Shown: in pieces, positions 45,612 to 53,929 of the stretch
Layout: every line of letters starts with the position of its first letter
Numbering within the stretch: the stretch's first letter is position 1
NCBI RefSeq assembly: GCF_001029445.1
Contig: NZ_LDOT01000013.1
Coordinates: 62,001-126,000 of the forward strand
Reading direction: 5' to 3'
Source of the DNA: Photobacterium aquae
GTDB taxonomy: Bacteria > Pseudomonadota > Gammaproteobacteria > Enterobacterales > Vibrionaceae
Length of the DNA stretch: 64,000 nt
The notes under the pieces: model-generated
The model's input: only the letters and a program-made list of their open reading frames with translations
Databases searched by the model: none
What the model was told of the DNA's origin: nothing
Position numbers and translations under genes: made by a program

Positions 45612-47603
45612 GTGAAACGCGAACAGTTCGAGTTACTCGCTCCGGGTGGGGATGTTGATTCAATCAAAGCGGCTATTGCCGCTGGGGCAGATGCTATTTA
45701 CTGCGGGCTAGATCGTTTCAACGCCCGAAACCGCGCGGCCAATTTAACTATCGACAACCTGAGCGGCGTTCTGTCTCTTGCCCACCAGCATAACTGCAAA
45801 ATTTTTCTGACCTTAAACGTACTCATTCTGGAAAGCGAAATTCCAGCAGTAATGCGTTTGGTCAGCCAGTTGGCAACAACCGACATTGATGGCGTGATTG
45901 TGCAGGACCTTGGCTTAGCTTACCTGCTGAAACACCACTTCCCGCAGTTGGATGTACACGCCTCAACCCAATTAAACACCCATAACGAAGGACAAATTCT
46001 GTTCCTCAACCAACTGGGCACCAGCCGGGTAAACCTGTCTCGCGAACTCAACATTGGCGAAATAAAACACCTTGCACAGTTTGGCCACCAACATAATGTA
46101 CTGATGGAAGTTTTCGTCCACGGTTCATACTGTATTGGCTTTTCTGGTTTGTGCTATATAAGCTCAGCCCGAAACGGGGCGTCGGGTAACCGTGGTCGCT
46201 GTAGCCAACCTTGCCGCGAACAATATGAAACCACCAATACTGGCAACCAATACCCGCTTAACATGAAGGACAACTCGGCCTTCAACGATCTCGAGGCCTT
46301 GGCCGATGCTGGCGTTTACTCGCTCAAGGTTGAGGGGCGGATCAAAAAATCTCACTACGTGTACACCGTTGTTGATAACTGGCGCAAACAAATCGACCGC
46401 CTATGCGATGGCGCGCCCCTCTCTAGCGATACTACCGAGCTATATACCGTATTCAACCGCGATTTCTCCAATGGCTTCCTGTCTGGAGAAATTGGCAAAA
46501 ACATGTATATCGACAACCCGCGAGACCATGCTGCCAAGCACTTTTCAACAATCTACAAGTGTACAACGGACGAAAGCATTCAGGCGGTCAAAAAGAAACT
46601 CTACAACGACAAAACGGCCATCATCGAACATGTCCAGCAGCAAACAGCCGATTTTGACATTACCAACAGCAAGAGTGGCAGCCTAAAAGGGACCATCGAT
46701 ACCCCCGTATTGCCTCCGCTTGAACAAGCCGCAACCAATGACGCCGCCACACGTCTATCTGTGCTGATTTCATCGCCTAATGATGCCTTATTGAGCGAGA
46801 ATGATAATATCGATGTCTATTACCAGATGCCGATGGGACTCAAGGCCGAATATGCCACGCTGGTCGCGCTATTCGAACAATTCCCTCGCATGAAACCTTG
46901 GTTCCCTGCCATTCTGATTGGCGAGGACTATGCCGCCGCTGGAGCATTCCTTGAAGCGCTGCGCCCTGACCTGCTGATCACCAACAACTCAGGAATCGGC
47001 CATATTGCCCAAATACTGGGTCTAGAGTGGATCGCCGGACCGCAAATGAACAGCACCAACTCGTACACGCTCAAATGTTTGCATCAAGAATACCAAGCCT
47101 GCGGGGCGTTTATCTCTAATGAGCTGAACATGAAGCAGATGCGACATATCAAGCGCCCGGCGGGCTTCCGTAATTTTTACAGTATCTATCATCCAAATAC
47201 TTTGCTGACCAGCCGCCAGTGCTTATTCCAGCAAACCGAAGGATGCCGGAAAATCAAGGTTAATAACGGTTGCCTGCGCCGCTGCGACAAGCGCACCTCC
47301 ATCATTAACCTAAAAGACAATCCGTACGTTATCCATAAACAAAAAGGCAGCCACAATAGTCTCTATGCCGAGCATAATGTCTTGAACTTGGCGATCCTTG
47401 ATGATCTGCCAGAGCTCTTCACCGACCTACTGATCGACCTACGTGACATTCAAACTGAAACACAGGTCGCCCTTGAAAAGCCAGTACTCGTTGAGCTGTT
47501 CATGTCTGCTATCAACCGCTCTGCGGAGACTCAACAGGCCAAAGCCCATCTTGCAGAGGTCATCTCTCCTACCTTGAACAAGCAATACGACAAAGGCCTA
47601 TAG
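45612..47603 (+). CDS. rlhA: RlhA/YdcP-type U32 protein (23S rRNA cytidine hydroxylation)
   Basis: A 663-residue protein. GTG 45612 has AGAGG 7 nt upstream; TTG/GTG codons upstream are in frame but unsupported. FELLAPGGDVDSIKAAIAAGADAIYCG starts the U32 TIM-barrel-like domain. Conserved Cys pairs include SYCIGFSGLCY and GRCSQPC, which fit an iron-sulfur cluster. The C-terminal half (CLFQQTEGC, NGCLRRC) is also typical of YdcP. E. coli RlhA (YdcP) makes 5-hydroxycytidine at position 2501 of 23S rRNA using prephenate. The U32 family also holds TrhP and UbiU/V; length and sequence favour RlhA. Monocistronic, ended by a hairpin. Confidence 0.85.
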   Translation: MKREQFELLAPGGDVDSIKAAIAAGADAIYCGLDRFNARNRAANLTIDNLSGVLSLAHQHNCKIFLTLNVLILESEIPAVMRLVSQLATTDIDGVIVQDLGLAYLLKHHFPQLDVHASTQLNTHNEGQILFLNQLGTSRVNLSRELNIGEIKHLAQFGHQHNVLMEVFVHGSYCIGFSGLCYISSARNGASGNRGRCSQPCREQYETTNTGNQYPLNMKDNSAFNDLEALADAGVYSLKVEGRIKKSHYVYTVVDNWRKQIDRLCDGAPLSSDTTELYTVFNRDFSNGFLSGEIGKNMYIDNPRDHAAKHFSTIYKCTTDESIQAVKKKLYNDKTAIIEHVQQQTADFDITNSKSGSLKGTIDTPVLPPLEQAATNDAATRLSVLISSPNDALLSENDNIDVYYQMPMGLKAEYATLVALFEQFPRMKPWFPAILIGEDYAAAGAFLEALRPDLLITNNSGIGHIAQILGLEWIAGPQMNSTNSYTLKCLHQEYQACGAFISNELNMKQMRHIKRPAGFRNFYSIYHPNTLLTSRQCLFQQTEGCRKIKVNNGCLRRCDKRTSIINLKDNPYVIHKQKGSHNSLYAEHNVLNLAILDDLPELFTDLLIDLRDIQTETQVALEKPVLVELFMSAINRSAETQQAKAHLAEVISPTLNKQYDKGL

Positions 47604-47634
47604 GCACACAATACTACGGTGCATAGATAACACC

Positions 47635-47661
47635 ACCATGCCCAGTTTGGCTGGGCATGGT
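47635..47661 (+). terminator. Terminator after rlhA
   Basis: ACCATGCCCAG pairs with CTGGGCATGGT (11 bp, 5-nt loop), followed by a weakly T-rich tail. Confidence 0.75.
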
Positions 47662-47789
47662 ATATCTTCCTTCCATTCTGCTCCGGCGCGCTTACTGGTC
47701 AAAAAAACAAGCTGACATACCTATTCACATCCACACTTAAAGCATCGCAAAACGTAAGATGGATATACCTACAAAATTATTTTCTTTTC

Positions 47790-47817
47790 TTGCGTCTTTT
47801 TTCCATCTCAAACGTCT
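47790..47817 (+). promoter_or_regulatory. Candidate ECF-type promoter of sigZ
   Basis: TTGCGTCTTTTT, then 11 nt, then CGTCT. The same element with identical spacing occurs before gshA. CGTC-type -10 elements are usual for ECF sigma factors, so autoregulation by SigZ is proposed. It places the transcript start near 47825 and supports translation from ATG 47879. Confidence 0.6.
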
Positions 47818-47878
47818 GATACAAGACAGTATGCCCAGTAAAAGTTCAGCTCGGCACGATATATTGAGGTTCGATTCC

Positions 47879-48430
47879 ATGTTATCTGAATGGCAAAATC
47901 ACAAAGCGCAGCTAAGGAGCTACATCAACAAGCGCCTTGATGATACGGATGCTGTCGATGACATCTTGCAAGAGGTGTACATCAAAGCCAGCACCAATCT
48001 TCACCAACTCAAAGCTAGGGGAAGCCTAAGAGGCTGGCTCTATCGTATTGCCCATAATGCTATTATGGATTTCTACCGCGAACGGCAACCCTACGAAGCA
48101 TTACCCGAATACATTGCCGAAGAAGAACTGACCACCAGTGAGAGAGCGCGGCAGGAAATGGCAGAAGCTCTCCGCCCCCTGATTGAAGAGCTGCCTGAAA
48201 AATACCGGCTTCCACTCCAAATGGCAGAGCTCGAAGGCATGTCACAACAAACGATTGCCGATACGTTAGGACTATCGCTCTCTGGTGCTAAAAGCCGAAT
48301 CCAGCGCGGCCGGGTCAAGCTGCGTGAACAATTCATGGAATGCTGCGACATCGAGACCAGTAAAAGTGGCGTACTCGACTGTACCCCAAAGCAACCGGGT
48401 TGTACTTCCTCACACTGCAAATATGGCTGA
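47879..48430 (+). CDS. sigZ: SigZ-like ECF RNA polymerase sigma factor with Cys-rich tail
   Basis: A 183-residue protein. ATG 47879 has GAGG 9 nt upstream and lies behind the candidate promoter; the frame is open to 47759, but that would start before it. Region 2 is DAVDDILQEVYIKASTNL with RGWLYRIAHNAIMDFYRE. Region 4 is LPLQMAELEGMSQQTIADTLG with SGAKSRIQRGRVKLRE. The C-terminal tail has five Cys (ECCD, LDCTP, GCTSSHC), a pattern typical of the SigZ group that may bind metal or sense redox state. No anti-sigma gene is adjacent. It lies just upstream of a thiol-synthesis operon that bears the same promoter motif, so it probably controls that operon. Confidence 0.85.
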   Translation: MLSEWQNHKAQLRSYINKRLDDTDAVDDILQEVYIKASTNLHQLKARGSLRGWLYRIAHNAIMDFYRERQPYEALPEYIAEEELTTSERARQEMAEALRPLIEELPEKYRLPLQMAELEGMSQQTIADTLGLSLSGAKSRIQRGRVKLREQFMECCDIETSKSGVLDCTPKQPGCTSSHCKYG

Positions 48431-48435
48431 TTCAT

Positions 48436-48466
48436 ACAGATAGCCCGACGCCTGCTGGCTATCTGT
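48436..48466 (+). terminator. Terminator after sigZ
   Basis: ACAGATAGCC pairs with GGCTATCTGT around an 11-nt loop. It separates the sigZ transcript from the gshA promoter. Confidence 0.7.
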
Positions 48467-48496
48467 TCCCACTGAAACACACTTTTTTCATCTTTT

Positions 48497-48524
48497 TTGC
48501 ATCTTTTTCGCCGTTTGAGCGTCT
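48497..48524 (+). promoter_or_regulatory. Candidate SigZ-type promoter of the gshA operon
   Basis: TTGCATCTTTTT, then 11 nt, then CGTCT. It differs from the element before sigZ by one base in the matched positions and has the same spacing. It lies about 136 bp upstream of gshA. Confidence 0.6.
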
Positions 48525-48659
48525 TGAATTCAAATAGCGATTATTTTGCCAGCCCCTTCACGGATTGATAGGACAACGGAATACACCAGTATTCAGCTGG
48601 CTTGCATCAGCATCGCCTCGGCCCTCTCCTTTGGCGATATGATTTTTGTGAAGAGAACA

Positions 48660-50258
48660 ATGCAAACAAACGAATTACACAGCACTAAAGCCGCACTGGC
48701 TTCATTTTTTGATGCTCAGCAACCACAACCATCACTCTGCGAAATTCGACGAGGAATCGAACGCGAAGTTGTGCGTACCACGCCTCATGGAGCTCTCTCT
48801 AGCCAAGATCATCCCGCCGCCCTTGGCTCGGCCTTGACACATCCGTTCATCACCACAGATTTTGCCGAAGCGCAGATTGAACTCGTGACCCCAGCATTAC
48901 ATGACAGAAATGCGACTTTTTCATCACTTGCCACCCTACACCATTTTGTTGCCGACAAGCTCCCCGCCAACGAATTTCTGTGGGGGGCAAGTATGCCCCC
49001 TGCTCTCCCAGCCGACGAAAATATTGCTATAGCCAACTATGGCAGCTCCAACACCGGACAGCTCAAAAGGCGCTACCGTGAAGGGCTGGCTAACCGCTAT
49101 GGCAAAAGAATGCAGCTTATTTCCGGCATCCACTATAATTTCTCGTTACCAACAGCATTCTGGCAGGCCTTGCACCGCCATACCCGAAGCACCAAGCCCC
49201 TTGAGGCTTTTATTTCTGAGCGCTATTTTCACCTGATCCGAAACGTAATGCGTCACGGCTGGGTTGTTCCCTATTTGTTTGGTGCCTCACCGGCCGTGGA
49301 CCAAAGCTATGTCAAAAACAAAAAGCACTTTCTCAAACAATGGGATAACGCTACCTATTACCTGCCTTGGGCAACATCACTGCGCCTAAGCAATATGGGC
49401 TACACCAGCAGCGAGCAGTCACGCTTCCCCGTGCGCTTTGATAGCAAAGAAGCCTACCTCTCGGATTTATGCCATGCGCTCACCCAACCCAGCGAATGCT
49501 ATACCCACCTCAATGCCGAGCAACAACTTAATAGCTCGGTATTGCAACTGGAAAATGAACTATACGGCTCAGTACGCCCGAAAATCGTCAGCGACGAACT
49601 ACGTCCACTCTATGCCATGTGCCATCACGGCGTGCAGTACATTGAACTTCGCAGCCTTGACAACAACCCCTATTTGCCATTGGGAATTGACGAAACACAG
49701 AGCCACTTTCTCGATGTTTTTCTCACATACTGCGCCTTGGCACCAAGCCCTGTACTCACTGATGAGGAACGCCGTATCATTGTCCAACGACAGGAGCTTG
49801 TCGCCACTGAAGGCCGCAGGCCGGGCCTGACGCTTCCTACAGTCAACGGCAATATCGCGCTGACCAAACTCGGCAAAGATCTGCTCGACGGTATGAGCAT
49901 TATTGCCGACCAATTTGATCTCGCCATGACTACCGATATTCATCAGGCAAGTATCAATAGAGAATACGCAAAGTTTGAAGACAGCACCCTAACCCCCTCA
50001 GCTCAGATCCTTTCGGATATGGCTGCAGGAAATCTGTCGTTTCAAGCACTAACCCAGCGACAATCCCTACAGCACATGCGAACCCACAGCCAATTCTCAG
50101 CAGAGGTAGCTGAAATAGACAAACTGCACCGGTTAGCCGCTGAGTCCCTCATCAAGCAGGCCGACATGGAAACACAACTCGACATTGCCTTTGATGACTT
50201 TGTTGCCCAGAAAAACAATCTGCAGTGTGACTGCGAGACACAAGGGGCTATCGCCTAA
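48660..50258 (+). CDS. gshA: Glutamate-cysteine ligase (type I GshA)
   Basis: A 532-residue enzyme. ATG 48660 is preceded by AAGAGA and begins at the family's usual point; an upstream frame from 48546 looks non-coding. Segments shared with E. coli GshA, as recalled: RRGIEREVVR, HPAALGSALTHPFITTDFAEA, YGSSNTGQLKRRYREGL, LISGIHYNFSLP, GWVVPYLFGASPA and YIELRSLDNNP. It joins Glu and Cys through the gamma-carboxyl, using ATP. It starts a four-gene run (two ABC half-transporters, glutathione synthetase) and is followed by 6 bp before the first ABC gene. Most Vibrionaceae have another gshA elsewhere; this cannot be checked here. Confidence 0.92.
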   Translation: MQTNELHSTKAALASFFDAQQPQPSLCEIRRGIEREVVRTTPHGALSSQDHPAALGSALTHPFITTDFAEAQIELVTPALHDRNATFSSLATLHHFVADKLPANEFLWGASMPPALPADENIAIANYGSSNTGQLKRRYREGLANRYGKRMQLISGIHYNFSLPTAFWQALHRHTRSTKPLEAFISERYFHLIRNVMRHGWVVPYLFGASPAVDQSYVKNKKHFLKQWDNATYYLPWATSLRLSNMGYTSSEQSRFPVRFDSKEAYLSDLCHALTQPSECYTHLNAEQQLNSSVLQLENELYGSVRPKIVSDELRPLYAMCHHGVQYIELRSLDNNPYLPLGIDETQSHFLDVFLTYCALAPSPVLTDEERRIIVQRQELVATEGRRPGLTLPTVNGNIALTKLGKDLLDGMSIIADQFDLAMTTDIHQASINREYAKFEDSTLTPSAQILSDMAAGNLSFQALTQRQSLQHMRTHSQFSAEVAEIDKLHRLAAESLIKQADMETQLDIAFDDFVAQKNNLQCDCETQGAIA

Positions 50259-50264
50259 CCTATT

Positions 50265-52052
50265 ATGATTATTCTTTGGAAACTGCGGGGCTACATTCGC
50301 CTGTACGCCCGCCAATACCTTGTTGCCTTCTTGGTCCTACAAATCGTGGCATTGCTGAACCTTGTCCCGTCATGGTTGATCGGCCGTATTGTCGATAGTA
50401 TCAATACGGGGAAATTGACAGCCCAAACCTTGGGCCTTTACCTTCTAGGGATCACCTCTGCCGCCATCGCCATGTACGGGCTTCGCTACGTTTGGCAAAG
50501 CCGCCTCTACGGCGCATCAATTGCTATCACTCGCCTGTTAAGGCGGGAGCTCTTTGACAAGTTTGCGGCGCTCTCACCCGCGTTTTACTCCCGTCGCAGC
50601 ACGGGTGATCTCATGGCACACGCCACCAACGATCTCAATGCCGTCGAAGAAGCAACTGGCATGGGGATCATGACCTTGGTTGACTCGTTTATCGCCGGGC
50701 TTACTGTCATTTGCGGAATGATTTTTGTCGTCAGCGGTGAGCTAACAGCCATCGCCCTGCTGCCTTTCCCGCTCTTGGTTTTAATCACCAAACGCTATGG
50801 TATCCGTCTACATCGGACCTTTGGCCAGGCTCAGGCGGCCTTTTCCGAGCTTAACGAGGAAACACGCGAAACCGTATCGGGTATTCGTGCCGTGCGCTCA
50901 CACGGGATCGGCCAACGTCAGGAACAGCGTTTTAACCAAACCCTCGATAAAACCCTGAATGCCAACCTCGCCGTTGCCAAAGTAGACGCCGCCTTTGCCC
51001 CAACCATCCAGCTTATCTACGGCCTGTCATTTGTGATATCACTGGGCTACGGTGCATGGCTAATCAATCAGGGGGGCATCACCGTCGGGCTATTCACCAC
51101 CTTCACCCTGTACCTCGGCCAACTGCTTGGTCCTTTTTTGCAATTTGGCTGGCAGTTCAACGTCTTCCAGCGTGGCAGCACTTCATGGTTACGCCTTGAG
51201 TCACTGTTCTCCGAAAACGAAGACGTAAAAGAAGGCTCGCATACCCTGCCAGAGCATACCGAAGCGGCACTCGATATCGACATTCGCGAATTTGCCTACC
51301 ACGGCATGCAACGCCGTGCCTTGGAGCATATTTCGCTTACCGTACCTGAAGGAGGCTTTATCGGCATCACAGGTCCAACCGGTAGTGGAAAAAGCACCTT
51401 GCTACAGCTGATTCTTCGCCAGTTTCCTCTTCACGCCCCCTCTTCAATCCAAATAGGCGGCTACCCGACTGACAGCCTGACTTTTGAGTCGTTGCGTGGT
51501 GCTATCGCCTGGGTGCCACAAAAACCGTTCTTGTTCTCGGGCACAATTGCAGACAACATCGCGCTGGGCAATCCCAATGCCTCTAATGCCGATATCGCCC
51601 ATGTCGCGGACATGGCCGGAATAAAATCGGAAATCATGGCAATGCCTGCTGGCTTCAATACCGAACTGCGCGAAGGCGGCAGCAATCTTTCCGGCGGGCA
51701 GCGCCAGCGCATCACTCTGGCAAGGGCGCTTCTTTCCGATGCCCCCATTCTGCTGCTCGATGACCCGTTCAGTGCGCTAGATATGAAAACCGAAGTCATC
51801 GTACGGCAGAATCTGAAAAAGTATTACGCAAACAAAACGGTATTGCTGGTAACCCAGCGGCTACCTAACCTAATTGATGCCGACCATATTCTGGTTCTTA
51901 ACGAAGGACAGATCCTCGAACGCGGATCGCACCATGAGCTCGTTGCCAACCAAAGCTGGTATGCCCAAGTCTACCAGCGCCAAAGCCAACTTGATCACAT
52001 GCAAAAAACCACATTGACGACGCAACCAGTTACCGGAGAATGCAATGCCTAA
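50265..52052 (+). CDS. MdlA-like ABC half-transporter, degenerate ATPase site
   Basis: A 595-residue protein with six TM helices (about 20-300) and an ATPase (about 345-575). It follows E. coli MdlA/SmdA in sequence as recalled (LNLVPSWLIGRIVDS, RSTGDLMAHATNDLNAVEEATG). Walker A is GPTGSGKSTLL and the signature is LSGGQ. The Walker B ends LLLDDPFSALD, with Asp in place of the catalytic Glu, and the H-loop is TQR instead of HR. This half is therefore the non-catalytic one of a heterodimer. Its stop codon overlaps the next gene by 8 bp, so the two are made together. The substrate may be glutathione or a related thiol peptide; this is inferred from the neighbours. Confidence 0.88.
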   Translation: MIILWKLRGYIRLYARQYLVAFLVLQIVALLNLVPSWLIGRIVDSINTGKLTAQTLGLYLLGITSAAIAMYGLRYVWQSRLYGASIAITRLLRRELFDKFAALSPAFYSRRSTGDLMAHATNDLNAVEEATGMGIMTLVDSFIAGLTVICGMIFVVSGELTAIALLPFPLLVLITKRYGIRLHRTFGQAQAAFSELNEETRETVSGIRAVRSHGIGQRQEQRFNQTLDKTLNANLAVAKVDAAFAPTIQLIYGLSFVISLGYGAWLINQGGITVGLFTTFTLYLGQLLGPFLQFGWQFNVFQRGSTSWLRLESLFSENEDVKEGSHTLPEHTEAALDIDIREFAYHGMQRRALEHISLTVPEGGFIGITGPTGSGKSTLLQLILRQFPLHAPSSIQIGGYPTDSLTFESLRGAIAWVPQKPFLFSGTIADNIALGNPNASNADIAHVADMAGIKSEIMAMPAGFNTELREGGSNLSGGQRQRITLARALLSDAPILLLDDPFSALDMKTEVIVRQNLKKYYANKTVLLVTQRLPNLIDADHILVLNEGQILERGSHHELVANQSWYAQVYQRQSQLDHMQKTTLTTQPVTGECNA

Positions 52053-53868
52053 CACCCAACCGAATTCAAGGGACGCGGCAGACAACTCATCGCTTTTCCG
52101 TCGCCTTGCCAGCTACGCATTACCCCACAAAGGACGCTTTTTTATCGCCTTTGCCATGCTAGCGGTTGCCATATGTGCCGAAATGACCATTCCCTGGCTG
52201 GCCAAAACCATTATCGACGAGGTAGTGGTTCCGCAACAATTCGAATGGCCTCACTTGATGCTACTGGCCGGGCTGGTCATGGTTTTCTATATGATCTCGG
52301 CACTGTTTGGCTATTTACAGGCGATATCCTTTCGCCATAGCGCACTATTGGTGATCAACGATGTCAGAAGGCAATTATTCAGCCATGTCCTGAGCTTCCC
52401 GATCCGTACCTTCGACAAACTGCCAGCGGGTCAACTGGTGTCTTACATCACCAATGACACCGAATCCATGCGAGACATGTTTGTATCGACCATTCCGACC
52501 ATTATTCAGGGCAGCTTGCGGATTCTGGCCATTTTTATCGCCATCGCGATACTCGACTGGCGCTTAATGCTACTCAGCTTGGTACTGATCCCTGTATTGC
52601 TGCTCACAATGCATCTCTACCGCAAAATATCCATGCCGATATTTGATGGTATCCGAACTCAAATTAGCACAATTAATGGGCGTCTCAACGAGTCGCTGCA
52701 AGGCATGGCATTGATCCAGGCATTCCGCCAGCAGCAAGCATTCAGGGAGAAGTTTGATCAGGAAAACCAGCGTTGGTTCGAATACCGTACCCGCTCTATC
52801 GCTATCGACAGCCTAATGCTGATCCCGCTCACCCGATTGGTTTCCACGCTGACCGCAGCAGGGATCGTGGCGTGGTTTGCCGGGGCATCACTCAATACCG
52901 TGGTTGAAGTCGGTACCCTCTACGCCTTCCTCAATTATATCGAGCGTTTCTTTGACCCGTTCCGCCAACTGTCGATGGAGCTTCGCAAACTACAAGTTGC
53001 CACGGTATCTTCCAAGCGGATCTTCGAGTTGCTGGATGACGAGTCGGAACACGCTCGCTACCCAACGGATTTTGTCTCCGTACCTGAACAACCCGACATT
53101 GAATTTCGCAACGTAAATCTGAGTTACGATCAGGGCCACCAAGTACTTACTGATGTCTCTTTCATTGCGAAAGGCGGTAAATCCACCGCTATTGTCGGCC
53201 ACAGTGGCAGTGGGAAAAGCTCGGTGATCAACCTATTGATGCGTTTTTACCAGCATCAACAAGGTGAAATCCTTATCGGTGGGCAGCCCCTGGCTTCAGT
53301 GCCCGAAGAACAGTTGCGACAAATTTTCGGGTTGGTTTCGCAAGACCCCACTATTTTCAGCGGATCGATACTGGATAATATCAACCTCTCACAGGCTGTT
53401 TCAGACAGATCCAAAGCGATTGCTGCCGCAGAGTATGTCAAGGCCCACCGCTTCATCAATCAGCTGGCAGAAGGGTATGATCATCATCCTGCTCATGGCG
53501 GGGCCTCCTTGTCTGTTGGTGAACGTCAGTTATTGGCCTTGGCCCGCACGCTGTCGCACAGTCCCCAGATCTTCCTACTTGATGAGGCAACGGCCAATAT
53601 AGACAGTGATACCGAAGAAGCGATAAAGGCTGCGCTAGAAAATGTTCACGATGGCCGAACCGTCATTACAGTTGCCCATCGCCTGTCCACCATCCAAAAT
53701 GCCGATCAAATTTTAGTGATGAACAACGGCCGGATAGTCCAAAGGGGCACCCACAGCGAACTGATTGCAATAGCAGGTGACTACCGTGATCTCTACCTCG
53801 CCCAAAAGGCCCAAGAAGAGAGCGATCACCTCAGCAGTACATTAGGTCTAGCCGAAACCGCCGTATAA
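52045..53868 (+). CDS. MdlB-like ABC half-transporter, catalytic half
   Basis: A 607-residue protein, with TM helices (about 30-310) and an ATPase (about 350-590). Walker A is GHSGSGKSSVI, Walker B IFLLDEATANID with the catalytic Glu, and the H-loop VAHRLST is intact. The signature is LSVGE instead of LSGGQ. The missing parts are thus complementary to its partner: one full catalytic site forms from this Walker A/B and the partner's LSGGQ. This asymmetry is known for MdlAB and many heterodimeric exporters. CydDC, a heterodimer of the same general class, exports cysteine and glutathione, which supports a thiol-export idea but does not prove it. Confidence 0.88.
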   Translation: MPNTQPNSRDAADNSSLFRRLASYALPHKGRFFIAFAMLAVAICAEMTIPWLAKTIIDEVVVPQQFEWPHLMLLAGLVMVFYMISALFGYLQAISFRHSALLVINDVRRQLFSHVLSFPIRTFDKLPAGQLVSYITNDTESMRDMFVSTIPTIIQGSLRILAIFIAIAILDWRLMLLSLVLIPVLLLTMHLYRKISMPIFDGIRTQISTINGRLNESLQGMALIQAFRQQQAFREKFDQENQRWFEYRTRSIAIDSLMLIPLTRLVSTLTAAGIVAWFAGASLNTVVEVGTLYAFLNYIERFFDPFRQLSMELRKLQVATVSSKRIFELLDDESEHARYPTDFVSVPEQPDIEFRNVNLSYDQGHQVLTDVSFIAKGGKSTAIVGHSGSGKSSVINLLMRFYQHQQGEILIGGQPLASVPEEQLRQIFGLVSQDPTIFSGSILDNINLSQAVSDRSKAIAAAEYVKAHRFINQLAEGYDHHPAHGGASLSVGERQLLALARTLSHSPQIFLLDEATANIDSDTEEAIKAALENVHDGRTVITVAHRLSTIQNADQILVMNNGRIVQRGTHSELIAIAGDYRDLYLAQKAQEESDHLSSTLGLAETAV

Positions 53869-53929
53869 CAGCCGCATATGTAGATATGCCAGCCATTAGC
53901 GCCAGTTACGAACAATTAGAATACGTTTA

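Noticed and set aside
47759..47878. Longer sigZ reading frame starting at 47759 or 47831
   Set aside because: The proposed promoter would lie inside or at the start of the coding region, and only ATG 47879 has a well-spaced GAGG.
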